This document shows, piece after piece, positions 46,956 through 57,385 of a stretch of 64,000 nt of DNA; position 1 is the first letter of the stretch, and each line of letters starts with the position of its first letter. Origin of the DNA: Myxocyprinus asiaticus (lineage: Eukaryota > Chordata > Actinopteri > Cypriniformes > Catostomidae); NCBI RefSeq assembly GCF_019703515.2, contig NC_059385.1:28872001-28936000 (forward strand). Direction: 5' to 3'. The position numbers and the translations under genes were made by a program. The notes beneath the pieces were generated by a model that had not been told where the DNA came from, did no database searches, and worked only from the letters and a program-made list of their open reading frames with translations.

Positions 46956-46959
46956 ATTT

Positions 46960-47090
46960 AGACAGTCCTCAACTGTGACCGACTCATCTGGTGTGCATTT
47001 GCACCCATGTCTGGCAGTTAAAGCAGCAAAACCGTTGGATTCTACCCCCTTTTCCACCACCGTTAACACACAAATGTTTGATTACACTTT
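46960..47090 (-). pseudogene. Tx1 LINE ORF1 N-terminal fragment
   Basis: The minus frame reads GFAALTARHGCKCTPDESVT, then VEDCL, directly up to the insertion at 46960. The codon interrupted here is completed by the first bases of the piece at 42402 when the element and one ATTT are removed. Upstream codons are open to about 47085. Identification rests on this continuity and the C-x-C / SVTVEDC motif typical of Tx1-like ORF1. Confidence 0.65.
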
Positions 47091-47829
47091 AAATAACAAT
47101 TATATCTAATCTTCAGAGACGAGAAATAGTGAAAAAGTAAGAACTCACTCAGATGCTGTCCCCACACACTCAAAGCTCACACGCTTCTCATAGTCACTCC
47201 GCGTATTCGCTCAGAGATAGAGTGAGAAAGAATTGACAAGAAAGAAACCCAGAATTGACAACTCTGCAAGGAAAGAAAGTCTTATCTTGTCTTCTTACTA
47301 TGATGTGCTGTGCACATGTATAGTGATGGTAAACTGATGTTCCATGTTGTATTATTCATTTTTAAATGGTATTGTTATGTGATTTAATTATAATTGTAAG
47401 TTTAATATTATATATCAACATGCGTTACCATGGTTGGGGGCCACAAAGGGACGTACCATACACAAGGGGGGTCCCACCACTGCTCTACAGTACTTTAATG
47501 CAAATTCATGTCACTTGAAAAAACTATGTAAGGTAAAAAGATGGTAAAAGAAAATTAACCAGTCTACTGACGAGATGAACTTACAAACCAGATATTTCTT
47601 TTTTGAATACTGTTATGATAACTTTGTGATCTGCAGATTTATCTACTCAATTCCACTTAGCTATCCTACACATTACATCAGGCCACAGTCCAACACAGGG
47701 AATAAAACACATAGAGAAAAAGCAAGCAAGCCAGTAGTTGACTGGAACCCAGCTGTTTGGAGGCCAACGCTGCACGTTTTAATGACAAATGCAAAGAGGT
47801 GGAAAACCTCTAAGGCCTAATTTGACATT
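47091..47829. other. no recognised feature
   Basis: AT-rich. A plus frame at 47575-47820 is open without motifs. No repeat hallmark. Confidence 0.4.
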
Positions 47830-48060
47830 GTCCCTCATCTAATTGAGAAAATGTTTCCAGCTTTCGCTTTCTCTGCGTGCCAGCTTCCTTGTGCCCGCAG
47901 CAAAAAGAGTGAGCCTAATTTCATTCGGGTTTGTCTTAGGACAACCTTTTAAGATGTTTAATTCAATCCCAATTTTGGGTAATCAGGCAAAAGGCTTCCC
48001 CTGAGGTAGAATGACGGTACGAAAACCCACCGCTGACAATTCGCAAATGTAATTGGTCCA
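47830..48060. promoter_or_regulatory. possible conserved noncoding element
   Basis: A repeat-free block with balanced composition and homeodomain-like cores (CATCTAATTGAG 47837, GCCTAATTTCATTC 47912, GTAATCAGG 47980, GTAATTGGTCC 48050). Judged only by motif density and the lack of transposon signature. Confidence 0.25.
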
Positions 48061-48339
48061 CGTATCTCTCTTTTTTCTCACATGTTCTCTCTCTTTCTCC
48101 ATCCTGTGGTTCCACCACAGGCATTATTAACTAATATCACTTTTGATTTTTTTCATCTAATTTATCACTCCGTTTTTCAATTGGTACCTCTGCTCACATA
48201 TCTGACCTAGTCATCTTACGGACTTGCGGATGAGTGCAGGAAGGGTGACGGGAAGACAAAAAAAAAAAAAAAACACACTATAGGAACATCATGCCGTGTT
48301 TACCTCAAGGCAGCTGTGTTGTTATTGTAACATTCATAT

Positions 48340-48540
48340 TTCTGTGGATTTACAGCCTCTGGATATTGAGTACAAAATCCATTATCATTTGTATATTTTA
48401 ATTATGCAAATGAGGCTGTTCAGCTGGCTGGCTGATCCTGCAGGGAAGCCTAACTTCATTTCTGGTGATTACAATTTATCCAGTCAAGTCACTTTAATTG
48501 TAACAAGCTAATTACCTTGTTTCATTTAGTTTTAACAATG
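48340..48540. promoter_or_regulatory. possible enhancer with POU octamer and homeodomain sites
   Basis: Contains a perfect octamer ATGCAAAT at 48404-48411 next to TTTTAATT, then TAATTG (48495-48500) and TAATTA (48509-48514). Clusters like this are common in vertebrate developmental conserved noncoding elements. No coding frame. 48061-48339 holds simple T- and A-rich sequence (poly-A at 48259-48273). Confidence 0.3.
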
Positions 48541-48782
48541 CCAAAAGAAAAGCGTGCAGTGATAGCGCGCTCCCTCACAGGGGGCTCTGACAAATCACGG
48601 ACAATAACAAGAGCGAAAAAGGGAGAATGAAAAGGAGAGAAGATAAGATATAGAAACAATCTCTTCTTTGAAGTCATCTTCCCATTGCAGCATCCTTATG
48701 CAAATCTGGGCGCTTGTTACCTTTATGTCGCATATAATCAGCCAAAAGTATGCAACAGCAGCTTTTGGATCACAAGCATACT
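48541..48782. other. no recognised feature
   Basis: Non-repetitive sequence leading into a retroelement-like tail. Confidence 0.4.
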
Positions 48783-48953
48783 GAATCAGAATCAGAATGA
48801 GATTTATTGTGTTCACACGTACACAAGGAAAAAAACTTTGGTGATAAGAGAAACAAGTGCACACAGAACATTACAGTGAGACACAGAATATAAAACATGG
48901 TTAACGTATAAATAGACATACAAATAATAGGACATATAACAGAATGGCGTATG
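48783..48953. repeat. probable 3' tail of a teleost retroelement
   Basis: GAATCAGAATCAGAATGAGA then TTTATTGTGTTCAC matches a repeat tail I know from many teleost genomes. The family name is uncertain. The Tc1 element is inserted at its end. Confidence 0.4.
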
Positions 48954-48955
48954 TA

Positions 48956-50583
48956 CAGCTGAAGTCAGGAGTTTACATACACTTAGGTTGAAATCATTAA
49001 AACTCATTTTTTAACCACTCTGCAGATTTAATATTAGCAAACTATAGTTCTGGCAAGTCGTTTAGGACATATATTTTGAGCATGACACAAGTAATTTTTC
49101 CAACAACTGTTTACACACAGATTGTTTCACTTTTAATTGACTAAATCACAATTCCAGTGGGTCAGAAGTTTACATACACTAAGTTAACTGTGCCTTTAAG
49201 CAGCTTGGAAACTCCCAGAAAATGATGTCAAGCCTTTAGGCAATTAGACAATTAGCTTCTTATAAGCTAATTGAAGTCAATTGGAGTTGTACCTGTGGAT
49301 GTATTTTAAGGCCTACCTTCAAACTCAGTGCCTCTTTGCTTGACATTGTGGGACAATCAAAAGAAATCAGCCACAAAAAATAATTGTGGACCTCCACAAG
49401 TCTGGTTCATCCTTTTTCCAAATGCCTGAAGGTACCATGTTCATCTGTACAAACAATAGTATGCAAGTATAAACACCATGGGACCACGCAACCATCATAT
49501 CACTCAGAAAGGAGATGCATTCTGTCTCCTAGAGATGAACGTAGTTTGGTGCGAAAAGTGCAAATCAATCCCAGAACAACAGCAAAGGACTTTGTGAAGA
49601 TGTTGGAGGAAACAGGTAGACAAGTATCTATATCCACAGTAAAACGAGTCCTATATCGACATAACCTGACAGGCTGCTCAGCAAGGAAGAAGCCAATGCT
49701 CCAAAACAGCCATAAAAAAGCCAGACTACAGTTTGCAAGTGCACATGGGGACAAGGATCTTACTTTTTGGAGAAATGTCCTCTGGTCTAATGAAACAAAA
49801 ATTGAACTGTTTGGACATAATGACCATTGTTATGTTTGGAGGAAAAAGGGTGAGGCTTGCCAGCCGAAGAACACCATACCAACCGTGAAGCATGGGGATG
49901 GCAGCATCATGTTTTGGGGGTTCTTTGCTGCAGGAGGGACTGTTGCACTTCACAACATAGATGGTATCATGAGGAAGGAAAATTTTGTGGATATATTTAA
50001 GCAAAAACTCAAGACATCAGCCAGGAAGTTAAAGCTTGGTTGCAAATGGGTCTTCCAAATGGACAATGACCCCAAGCATACCCCCAAAGTTGTGGCAAAA
50101 TGGCTTAAGGACAACATAGTCAAGGTATCTGAGTGGCCATCACAAAGCCCTGACCTCAATCCGATAGAACATTTGTGGGCAGAACTGAAAAAGCTTGTGC
50201 GAGCAAGGAGGCCTACAAACCTGACTCAGTTATACCAGTTCGGTCTGGAGGAATGGGCCAAAATTCCAGCAACTTATTGTGAGAAGCTTGTGGAAGGCTA
50301 CCCAAAATGTTTGACCCAAGTTAAACAATTTAAAGGCAATACTAACAAATACTAACAAAGTGAATGTAAACTTCTGACCCACTGGGAATGTGATGAAAGT
50401 AATAAAAGCTGAAATAAATCATTCTATTTACTTTTATTCTGACATTTCACATTCTTAAAATAAAGTAGTGATCCTAACTGACCTATGACAGGTAATGTTT
50501 TCTATGATTAAATGTCAGGAATTATGAAAAAATGAGTTTAAATGTATTTGGCTAAGGTGTATGTAAACTTCTGACTTCAACTG
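48956..50583 (+). mobile_element. Sleeping Beauty-like Tc1 transposon, full length
   Basis: 1628 bases flanked by TA (48954-48955, 50584-50585). Each end has the two-site IR/DR arrangement of this group: outer site GAAGTCAGGAGTTTACATAC and inner site GGGTCAGAAGTTTACATACA (49158) on the left, with the inverse at 50361-50385 and 50557-50583. The transposase gene in between is almost uninterrupted but mutated. Confidence 0.95.
49384..50355 (+). pseudogene. Sleeping Beauty-like Tc1 transposase, inactivated
   Basis: 323 open codons against about 340 in this family. The true start region (near 49347) has GTG instead of ATG, a stop and a frameshift in the first ~30 residues, so the first helix-turn-helix is damaged. 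From SSVQTIVCKYKHHGTTQPSY onward the match is good: second helix-turn-helix, glycine-rich GDGSIMFWGFFAAGG, and the DDE core. Residue 136 in WSNETKIE is Asn (AAT at 49789-49791) where the first catalytic Asp belongs. Asp227 (QMDND) and Glu262 (NPIEHLW) are present with the usual 34-residue spacing. It would cut and paste at TA. Here it is predicted inactive. Confidence 0.9.

Positions 50584-50587
<4 letters not shown>

Positions 50588-50642
<55 letters not shown>
50588..50642. repeat. (TA)n microsatellite
   Basis: About 27 TA units directly beside the duplicated TA of the Tc1 insertion, which may have seeded the array. Confidence 0.95.
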
Positions 50643-50644
<2 letters not shown>

Positions 50645-50714
50645 ATTTTATTTCCTTTGCAATTAAAACATGTGAAGGACAGAACAAATCATGTTTCCAA
50701 ACATCTAGCACTTT

Positions 50715-50988
50715 AAGGCATCAGCAGGCATCAGCTCCAGTGTCCATGAACAGCCTCTGGATGACCTCAAAGGTGCATTTGAGGTTTTGGGGGTAGCTTA
50801 TGTTAAGTGCATACAGGAGTCCCATCAAACTGACAAAAGCATTTGGTAGAACACCAAGACTGCGCAGGACAATCTCTTCTTCGATCACCAGGGCCACATC
50901 AGTGAAGATCGATGGAATAGACATCCACAGCTGTAAGGATTCCAATAGTCATGCCCTTGACGAGTTCCTCTTCAGAATCTGTGTGCTT
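50715..50988 (-). pseudogene. terminal-exon fragment of a multicopy fish gene family
   Basis: On the minus strand a T-rich tract ending in AAAG (about 50998-50989) precedes HTDSEEELVKGMTIGILT. After a 1-base frame change near 50945 the frame gives ALVIEEEIVLRSLGVLPNAF, then LLYALNISYPQNLKCTFEVI and a stop at 50721. The pattern GLxYALNxSYPxxLxYTFEVIQ is the conserved C-terminus of an uncharacterised protein family that I recall as expanded in fish. Function unknown. The acceptor-like start suggests the 3' exon of a gene, now frameshifted. No upstream exon is seen in 50990-51330. Confidence 0.5.
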
Positions 50989-51334
50989 TAAAAAAATAAA
51001 AAATAAAAGTCAACCTTTAAAATGTGCTTCTGATGAAACTGATGAGTGCTGCTGTGTAGTTAACAAATGGGTAAACAAAGGTGGTGGTAAAGCATATAGT
51101 CCGGAGAAATAAAACAAGGCATGTTTGTTTTGGATGAAAAGGAAGCATAAGCGATAGTTCTATCAGGAAGACTCACTGTAGTAAGCTGGCTGCGTCAATC
51201 ATTCATTCATTCATTCATTCATTTTTCATTCATTTGTTATCCAATGATATGGTTACTTTAGTTTTACAGGTCTTATATCAGCCTATCATCTCGACCTTTT
51301 CTGCGTGATGATGCTGTGTGCGATCTTCACTTTG
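50989..51334. other. no gene; (ATTC)n microsatellite
   Basis: Contains an (ATTC)n tract at 51199-51226, otherwise unrecognised. Confidence 0.6.
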
Positions 51335-52795
51335 ACGGTGGTGTCTAGAAGATAACACCCTGGCAGCCAAAGTCTCACAAGAGTCTCATTCGCTGTTAAT
51401 AAGATTAAGTTCAGGGATAGGTGTCGGGTATCTGTGGGACTCCAAAGGAACACAGTGTGCAAACTTAGAATGCAACTCTCATGAGACTTTGGGCAACCAG
51501 GGTGGTTACCTTCTAGGGATGGGCATTTTGGTCATTTTGTCTACTCGAGTACTCGGAATAATTACTCATTGAGTACTCGAGGGGCAGTGACGTGCATAAC
51601 TGGATATATAATAACATGTCTGACAAACGTCTTTGGCTGCTGCATTGCGTCTTGTTGTTCCAGTGTATCGTTTATTCATTATTATAGGCTGTTATAAAAT
51701 AATCTGTTATAAAATGTACAAAAGATTGTATAATCAAAATGTAATGCATCATATTTTGTCATTATGTGAAGATTCGCTACCCAACTCAATGCAAGAATGT
51801 GCACAACGCCCATCTGTCTGTTCTTCCTTCAGGTTACCGTAGTAATCTTAGTAAGCATGCAGCAATTTTTTTAGTGACCGTTTTCAAATCGCGGTTGGCT
51901 TAACATGAGACGCCATAACCGTCATGTTTTTAATATGCGTGTTAAGTTGAACTTCAGTTTTAAGAGATGCTGTATTCTGGTCCATTTAGCTGCACTCTGT
52001 CTAGCTGTTTGAAACACTGGCCTGCTCTATATGTGCTGCTTCAGCGCATTGAGTCCACTGCCACACGCCTGGTGTGTGTGTGTGTGTGTCTCCCCAAGTG
52101 TTCACTCCTGTGGGGAAATCTGCAATGCTCCGTATTGTTGTTGTTGTTGTTGTGATGATTCATGAAGCATTCCATTCAACTCGGAGAGTCGGAATTTCCA
52201 CCTTTCAATTGGGAAAGTGCAATGGAATGATTATGTCAGACTTCTAACTTGGAAATTTGTGCAGAAATTGTCAACTCCTATTTCATCAAGATGCAGGTGT
52301 GTGTTACATCACGCAAACATGTCAGCACCCAGGGCAGGGAGGTTTACAGTCAGTGACAAACATTCACTTTTATTAAATAATATCCATTAACGAGTCAAGG
52401 TTCTTACATTAAATGATAATAAAACGTGTTTAGCAAACGTTTTGCAGAGACAGGTGTTCAAAACATGGTTAATTAAACTCTCTTTTGATTATCGTAACAA
52501 TAGCATTGCAGCGTCATATCAGTTTGCTTGCTATGAGACTTCTCTGACAATCAATGTACCCCTCAAAATCACAACATAATCAATCTCAAAATTAAAAATA
52601 AGCTCCCTATTTGACACGTTTGTGTTTAGTTGTCAGGTAATTGTCACTGAATTTCGAATTAGGTGAAAAGTCACATCATGCATGATCACCATCGATCATC
52701 GTTTTCATGATTGATCATTGCTGCCACATCTGAGAACTCGCGTACTCGTGCCCATCCCTTTTACCTTCTAGACACAACTCACCACCACCGGCTAT
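51335..52795. mobile_element. palindromic MITE interrupted by a hAT element
   Basis: The left end has GGTGGTGTCTAGAAGATAAC, ACCCTGGCAGCC, AAAGTCTCA. Its inverse is GACTTTGGGCAACCAGGGTG, GTTACCTTCT (51487-51514), and it resumes after the insertion with AGACACAACTCACCACCACC (52770-52789). Together they form an inverted-repeat element of about 215 bases without the insertion. The superfamily is unknown. Confidence 0.55.
51515..52761. mobile_element. hAT-type transposon, non-autonomous
   Basis: Flanked by a perfect 8-base duplication TACCTTCT (51507-51514, 52762-52769). Ends AGGGATGGGCAT and, from the right, AAAGGGATGGGCAC are inverted. Subterminal CTCGAGTACTCG-type motifs recur (51541-51584; ACTCGCGTACTCG near 52736). 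The interior has TG/TTG simple repeats (52074-52088, 52136-52153) and no transposase. Confidence 0.85.
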
Positions 52796-53464
52796 ATCGG
52801 CAGGGGGTAGGCTACTCACTCCTGCTATCTTTCTCCGGCAGGGTCTTACGGTTGGTATCTCTCACCTGACCGTTGAATGAGGACTTGCACCAAAGAATGT
52901 TAATTTATTTCTAAATAAACATGTTGAATTTAATATTGTTTTAGAGTCTTCTGGTATAAGCATAGTGAAATTAAAACCCCATTTCACAGTGAATTCCAAC
53001 ATGTTTTTTCACATAGGCTGTCATTAGGATGTAGATAAAGGAAGGCAATCAAGATGCTATTTCGCAAACAAATTAAAATAAAGTAGTTATACATGTCAAA
53101 TGCACTTCAGGACAAGTGGCACTTGAATAACCACCTCTTTGATATGCATCAATTCAGCCCCAAATCGAAACTCATCTACTTCACAGGTTGTACATATGGT
53201 GTAGTTAGCAAGTCTCTGCTATATGGACTATTCTACCAAACTGGTTCTAACTAAAAAAGTTGGAAACATTTTAACATTTCTATTCCTCCCAAAAAACTTT
53301 GTTGATATTTATATGTTGTACCATCTTAGGTATACATATCTAGTAAAAGAAGAGTAATTTTTCACATTGTATTTTCAGACTTTTTTTGTAATGTTTTTCT
53401 TCTCCCAAAAATGTGTCACTACTGAAACATAGACATACACTATATATAAAATTATTATTTTTAT
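52796..53464. other. no recognised feature
   Basis: AT-rich with no repeat or gene that I can support. Confidence 0.5.
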
Positions 53465-53716
53465 CCATTAAAGGTATAGTTCACACAAAAATGAAAATTC
53501 TCTCATCATTTACTCACTCTCATGCCATCCCAGATGTGTATGACTTTCTTTCTTCTGCAGAACACAAATGAAGATTTTTAGAAGAATTTTTAGAAGAATG
53601 TTTCAGCTCTGTAGGTCCATACAATGCAAGTGAATGGGTACCAAAATGTTTAAGCTCCAAAAAGCAGATATAGCCATCATAAAAGTAAGAGTTCAGCAGA
53701 TGAAAGAAAGTCATAC
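53465..53716. repeat. fold-back MITE, left portion
   Basis: TATAGTTCACACAAAAATGA, CATCATTTACTCACT, CATGCCATCCCAGATGTGTA match the left arm of the element at 62372. The block ends GCAGATGAAAGAAAGTCATA, the start of the inverted right arm, so this copy is internally deleted. The arm continues at 59514 after the DIRS insertion. Confidence 0.75.
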
Positions 53717-53736
53717 TTCCCTATCTGTCACTCACT

Positions 53737-53905
53737 CGACGTTGTGTCGATGTAGTGACACTAGGGGTCACTCTTGGGAGCCCGAGACCCCTCTGGTCTT
53801 TGATAAAAGGCCAATGAAAATTGGCGAGTGGTATTTGCATGCCACTCCCCCGGACATACGGGTATAAAAGGAGCTGGTATGCAACCACTCATTCAGATTT
53901 TCTCT
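53737..53905 (+). repeat. DIRS left inverted terminal repeat with promoter
   Basis: Inverse of 59309-59465 (CACTCTTGGGAGCCCGAGAC; AAAATTGGCGAGTGGTATTT). Contains GGTATAAAAGGAG at 53861-53873, a TATA box reading into the element. Confidence 0.9.
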
Positions 53906-54209
53906 TCGGAGCTGAATGGTCATGCTCACTGAGCTGAATACTACTGTTCATTCACCCCTGCTGGATCTGACAGCGCATTTCAGCGGCTTCTCCCCCCTCT
54001 GCACTGGTGCACTGCAGAGAATGCCCCTGGGCGCTTCGGCAGAAATAAAAGAGTATATTTCTCTAAAAGAGTATATTTCTCTAAAAGAGCGGCACACACG
54101 GAACATCTTTTTAAAGACGCGTCTTTTTAAAGATGCTTTTCGGATTGTGTGTTATTCCTGGTTGTGCTCGTTATCTCTCGCCTTCTGACGGTCACGACCA
54201 CTGTCTTTC

Positions 54210-55170
54210 GTGTCTGGGCACTGCTCACGCAGAGACAGTGTTCGTGAATGGTCATGTTCTCATTGTGAGGCTATGTCCATGGCAACGTTGCGGTCGCGGC
54301 TCGCCTTCGTAAGAAAGCTAGCCACCCCAGAGGCTCCCCGCCTCAGTCCTTTTACCCACGGGTATGAGGCCAGCACAGCTAGCACTGGGGACGATTTGGG
54401 GACCCCAGTGGGGTCTTCCCTGCCCTCACTACCCTTGATGGTGGGGTGGCCAAGGGCTATTCGGCACTCCCCAGGTGGATAAAGGCGCTCGCGGTGCACC
54501 TATGCCCGCAGAGCGCCGCCACCTGGCGCGGGTGCCCAAAGCCTCCATCCAAGGCCTGTAGGATTACGTCGTCTCTGACGGCCAAGGCCTACGGTGCCGC
54601 TGGACAAGCCGCCTCCGCCCTGCACGCCATGGCTCTCCTGCAAGTCCGCCAAGGCACTAAAGGAACTGCACGAGGGTAGTTCCGCCCCGAGATTGATGCA
54701 GGAACTGCGCTCAGTGACCGACCTCGCTCTCCGAGCGACGGAGGTCACGGCGCGGTCTCTCGGGCAGACTATGGCCACACTAGTGGTCCAGGAGCGCCAT
54801 CTTTGGCTCAACCTGGTCGAGATGGGTGAGGCCGACAAGACACGATTCCTTGCTACCCCCATTTCCCAGGCGGGCCTATTCGGTGACACCGTCGAGGACT
54901 TTTCCCAGCAGTTTTCAATGGTAGAGCAGTAGTCGGATGCTAGCCGGCATATCCTGCCCCAGCGCTGCTCAAAATCCCGCACCCCATCTACTCATCGCCA
55001 AGGGCATCCCCCTGCGGTGACTGCACCGGCTCCACCGCAGCCCGGCCCCGGCATGGAGCCCACCGCAGGAAGCAGACGCCACCCATCTCATGGCCGCCCA
55101 GAACCCGTGAAAGGCTTCAAAGCGTCCTTGAGATGGGGCGACCCAGAGACAAAGAAATGCGCTGCTCTGG
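54210..55170 (+). pseudogene. DIRS gag-like ORF1, frameshifted
   Basis: Fragments in different frames match the first ORF of fish DIRS1. They include AAGQASALHAMALLQVRQ (54600-54655), then ALKELHEGSSAPRLMQELRS, then TARSLGQTMATLVVQERHLW and EADKTRFLATPISQAGLFGD. A TAG at 54930 ends the last. Then come a proline-rich stretch (TAPAPPQPGPGMEP) and RWGDPETKK near 55135. The protein presumably binds the element's RNA. No zinc knuckle is apparent. At least three frame changes are needed to read it. Confidence 0.75.
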
Positions 55171-55789
55171 AGCTGGTAAGCAGATCTCCATCTTTTTGTT
55201 ACCTTTTGCATTTAATTGCGCTGCATGCCCAAGTGGCTGCAGTACTCAAGAACTCAGCAAGAGCGGTTTCCTTGTTCCCTGGGTCACGTATCCGGTGTGC
55301 ATGGCCGTCATCATGACCACCATCCACCACTCTTTTTGGCAGGTTTGGCGCTCCAGCGGCGGTCTCCCACCCCTGAGCGCCCAGCTGTGGCACAAATCCG
55401 CCCCCGATGTGACAGTCTCCATGGGTTACGAGGACAGGCCTCTTCCTCCCCATCCCAGGCTGTTCCGGGGGTGGTCACAAGAAGCCAGGTAAGTGCTTCG
55501 ATGTCCTTAAGACTCAGCACGGCCACGACTTGGTGTGGCCACGAGGCCCCACCTGCCGGTACGTCCGATGACGTTGTCCCTTTGGTCCCCCTTGTGTGGA
55601 ACTTGGACACATGGCTTGCACTTTCCAATCCATCACGAGGGCTGGTCTGGACTGTCCGACTCGGTTGCGCGATTCACTTTGCCGGGCATCCGCCCAGGTT
55701 CAGCGGTGTCCACTTCACCTTGGTGAAGGACAAAAACACTGCTACCTTGCGCGGAGATCGCTACCCTCCTATGTAAGGGCTCAATAGAA

Positions 55790-57385
55790 CCTGTCACTCC
55801 AGCCGAGATGAAGAAGGGGTTTTTCAACCCCTACTTCATCGTACCGAATCAAGGCAGTGGGTTGCGGCCAATCTTGGACCTGTGAGTTCTGAACTAGGCT
55901 TTACACAGACTCCCGTTCAAGATGCTGATGCAAAAACGCATTCTGGCGAGCGTCCGGCATCAAGATTGGTATGCGGCGGTAGACCTGAAGGATGCGTAAT
56001 TCCACGACTCGATCCTTCCTCGACACAGACCCTTCCTGCGGTTTGCGTCCGAGAGTCAGGCATGTCAGTACAAAGTCCTCCCTTTCGGCCTGTCCCTGTC
56101 TCCTCGCGTCTTTACAAAGGTTGCAGAGGCTGCCCGTTAAGGGAGGTGGGCATTCGCGTTCTCAACTATCGACTGGCTAATCCTAGCTCATTCTCGAGAC
56201 ATGTTGTGCGCATACAGGGACCTGGTGCTCTCACACCTCAGCCGACTAGGGCTTCGGGTCAACAGGGAAAAGAGCAAGATCCTCCCGGTTCAGAGCATCT
56301 CTTTTCTCGGTTTGGAGTTGGACTCAGTCTCCTGACGGCGTGCCTTACAAACGAGCGCGCCCAATTGGTGCTAGCCTGTTTGAAGGCGTTCAGACAGAAA
56401 ACAGCGGTTCCACTGAAACTTTTTCAGAGGCTCCTGGGGCATATGGCATCCTCGGCGGTGGCCACCCCGCTCAGGTTGATGCATATGAGGCCGCTTCAGC
56501 ACTAGCTCCAGACTCGAGTCCAGAGATGGGCATGGCACCACGGGACACGTCGCGTGGTCATCATGCCAGTCTGTCACCGTCTTTTCAGCCCTTGGACCGA
56601 CCTCTCATTTCTATGGGCAGATGTTCCTCTGGAACTGGTCTCCAGGTGCGTCGTGGTCACGACAGATGCCTCCAAAATGGGCTGGGGCGCTGTTTGCAAT
56701 GGGCACGCAGCCGCCGGCCTCTGGACGGGTCTGCGACTGCATTGGCACATCAACTGCCTCGAGTTGTTGGCAATTCTGCTCGCCCTGTGGAGGTTTCGGC
56801 CGTTGATCCAGGGCAAGCACGTGTTAGTTCAGACAGACAACACGACAACGGTAGCATATGTCAACCACCAAGTCTCCTCCTCTGGAGTCAGCAGCACTTC
56901 AAGTCACTGCAAGCCACTCACATCCCGGGCAACCTCAACACTACAGCGGACGCACTGTCACGACAGGTTACCCTCAGGGGAGAGTGGAGACTCCACCCTC
57001 AGGTGGTCCAGCTGATTTGGAGTCGATTCAACAGGCACAGGTGCACCTGTTCGCCTCCCAAGAATCCTCCCCACTGCCCGCTCTGGTACGCCTTGACCGA
57101 GGCCCCCCTCGGCATAGATGCGCTGGCACACAGCTGGCCCCCTGGCATGTGCAAATATGCGTTTCCCCCAGTGAGCCTGCTTGTACAGACCCTGTACATC
57201 CTGGTAGCACCCTACTGGCCCGCCCAGACGTGGTGCTCTTACCTCACGCTCCTCGTGACAGCTCCCCCCTGGTGAATTCCCTGAGGAAGGACCTTCTTTC
57301 TCAGGGACGGGGCACCATCTGGCACCCGCGCCCAGACCTCTGGAATCTCCATGTCTGGCCCCTGGATGGGACGCGGAAGAACTAA
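55790..57385 (+). pseudogene. DIRS reverse transcriptase-RNase H, frameshifted
   Basis: RT motif A is visible as WYAAVDLKDA followed by TAA (55964-56000). QYKVLPFGLSLSPRVFTK lies around 56070-56120. The Y-x-D-D box region (56163-56185) has lost several bases, reading NYRLA in one frame and DW in the other, so the active site is destroyed. LTNERAQLVLACLKAFRQKT and LLGHMASSAVATPLRLMHMR follow (56340-56500). RNase H aspartates are seen in VVVTTDASKMGWGAV (56655) and LVQTDNTTTVAYVNHQ (56825). A cap region, VDALSRQ-like, and LWNLHVWPLDGTRKN end near 57383. It overlaps the recombinase ORF start, as in the family. Confidence 0.85.

Larger units (their letters stand above)
42403..46959 (-). mobile_element. 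non-autonomous split-direct-repeat (tyrosine-recombinase type) element
   Basis: Four terminal segments are arranged, in minus-strand order, as A1 (46955-46837), interior, B1 (42810-42696), A2 (42691-42573), B2 (42516-42403). This is the layout of Ngaro/PAT-type retrotransposons. The element splits the Tx1 ORF1, leaves no target duplication and shares ATTT at all three junctions. A1 and A2 contain TATATAAG on the minus strand, a likely promoter at the 5' end. The 4 kb interior has no recognisable RT, RNase H or recombinase, only short GC-rich repeated blocks. I infer that it is mobilised in trans. Other reading: an LTR element with a partly duplicated LTR. Confidence 0.6.
38150..47090 (-). mobile_element. 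Tx1-type LINE in three pieces
   Basis: In minus order the pieces are the ORF1 N-terminus (47090-46960), the rest of ORF1 (42402-41203) and the C-terminal part of ORF2 (39450-38225). The first two are separated by the split-repeat element at 42403-46959. The last two are separated by a 138-bp tandem array. The endonuclease and RT core of ORF2 are not found. Outer ends are approximate. Confidence 0.7.
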
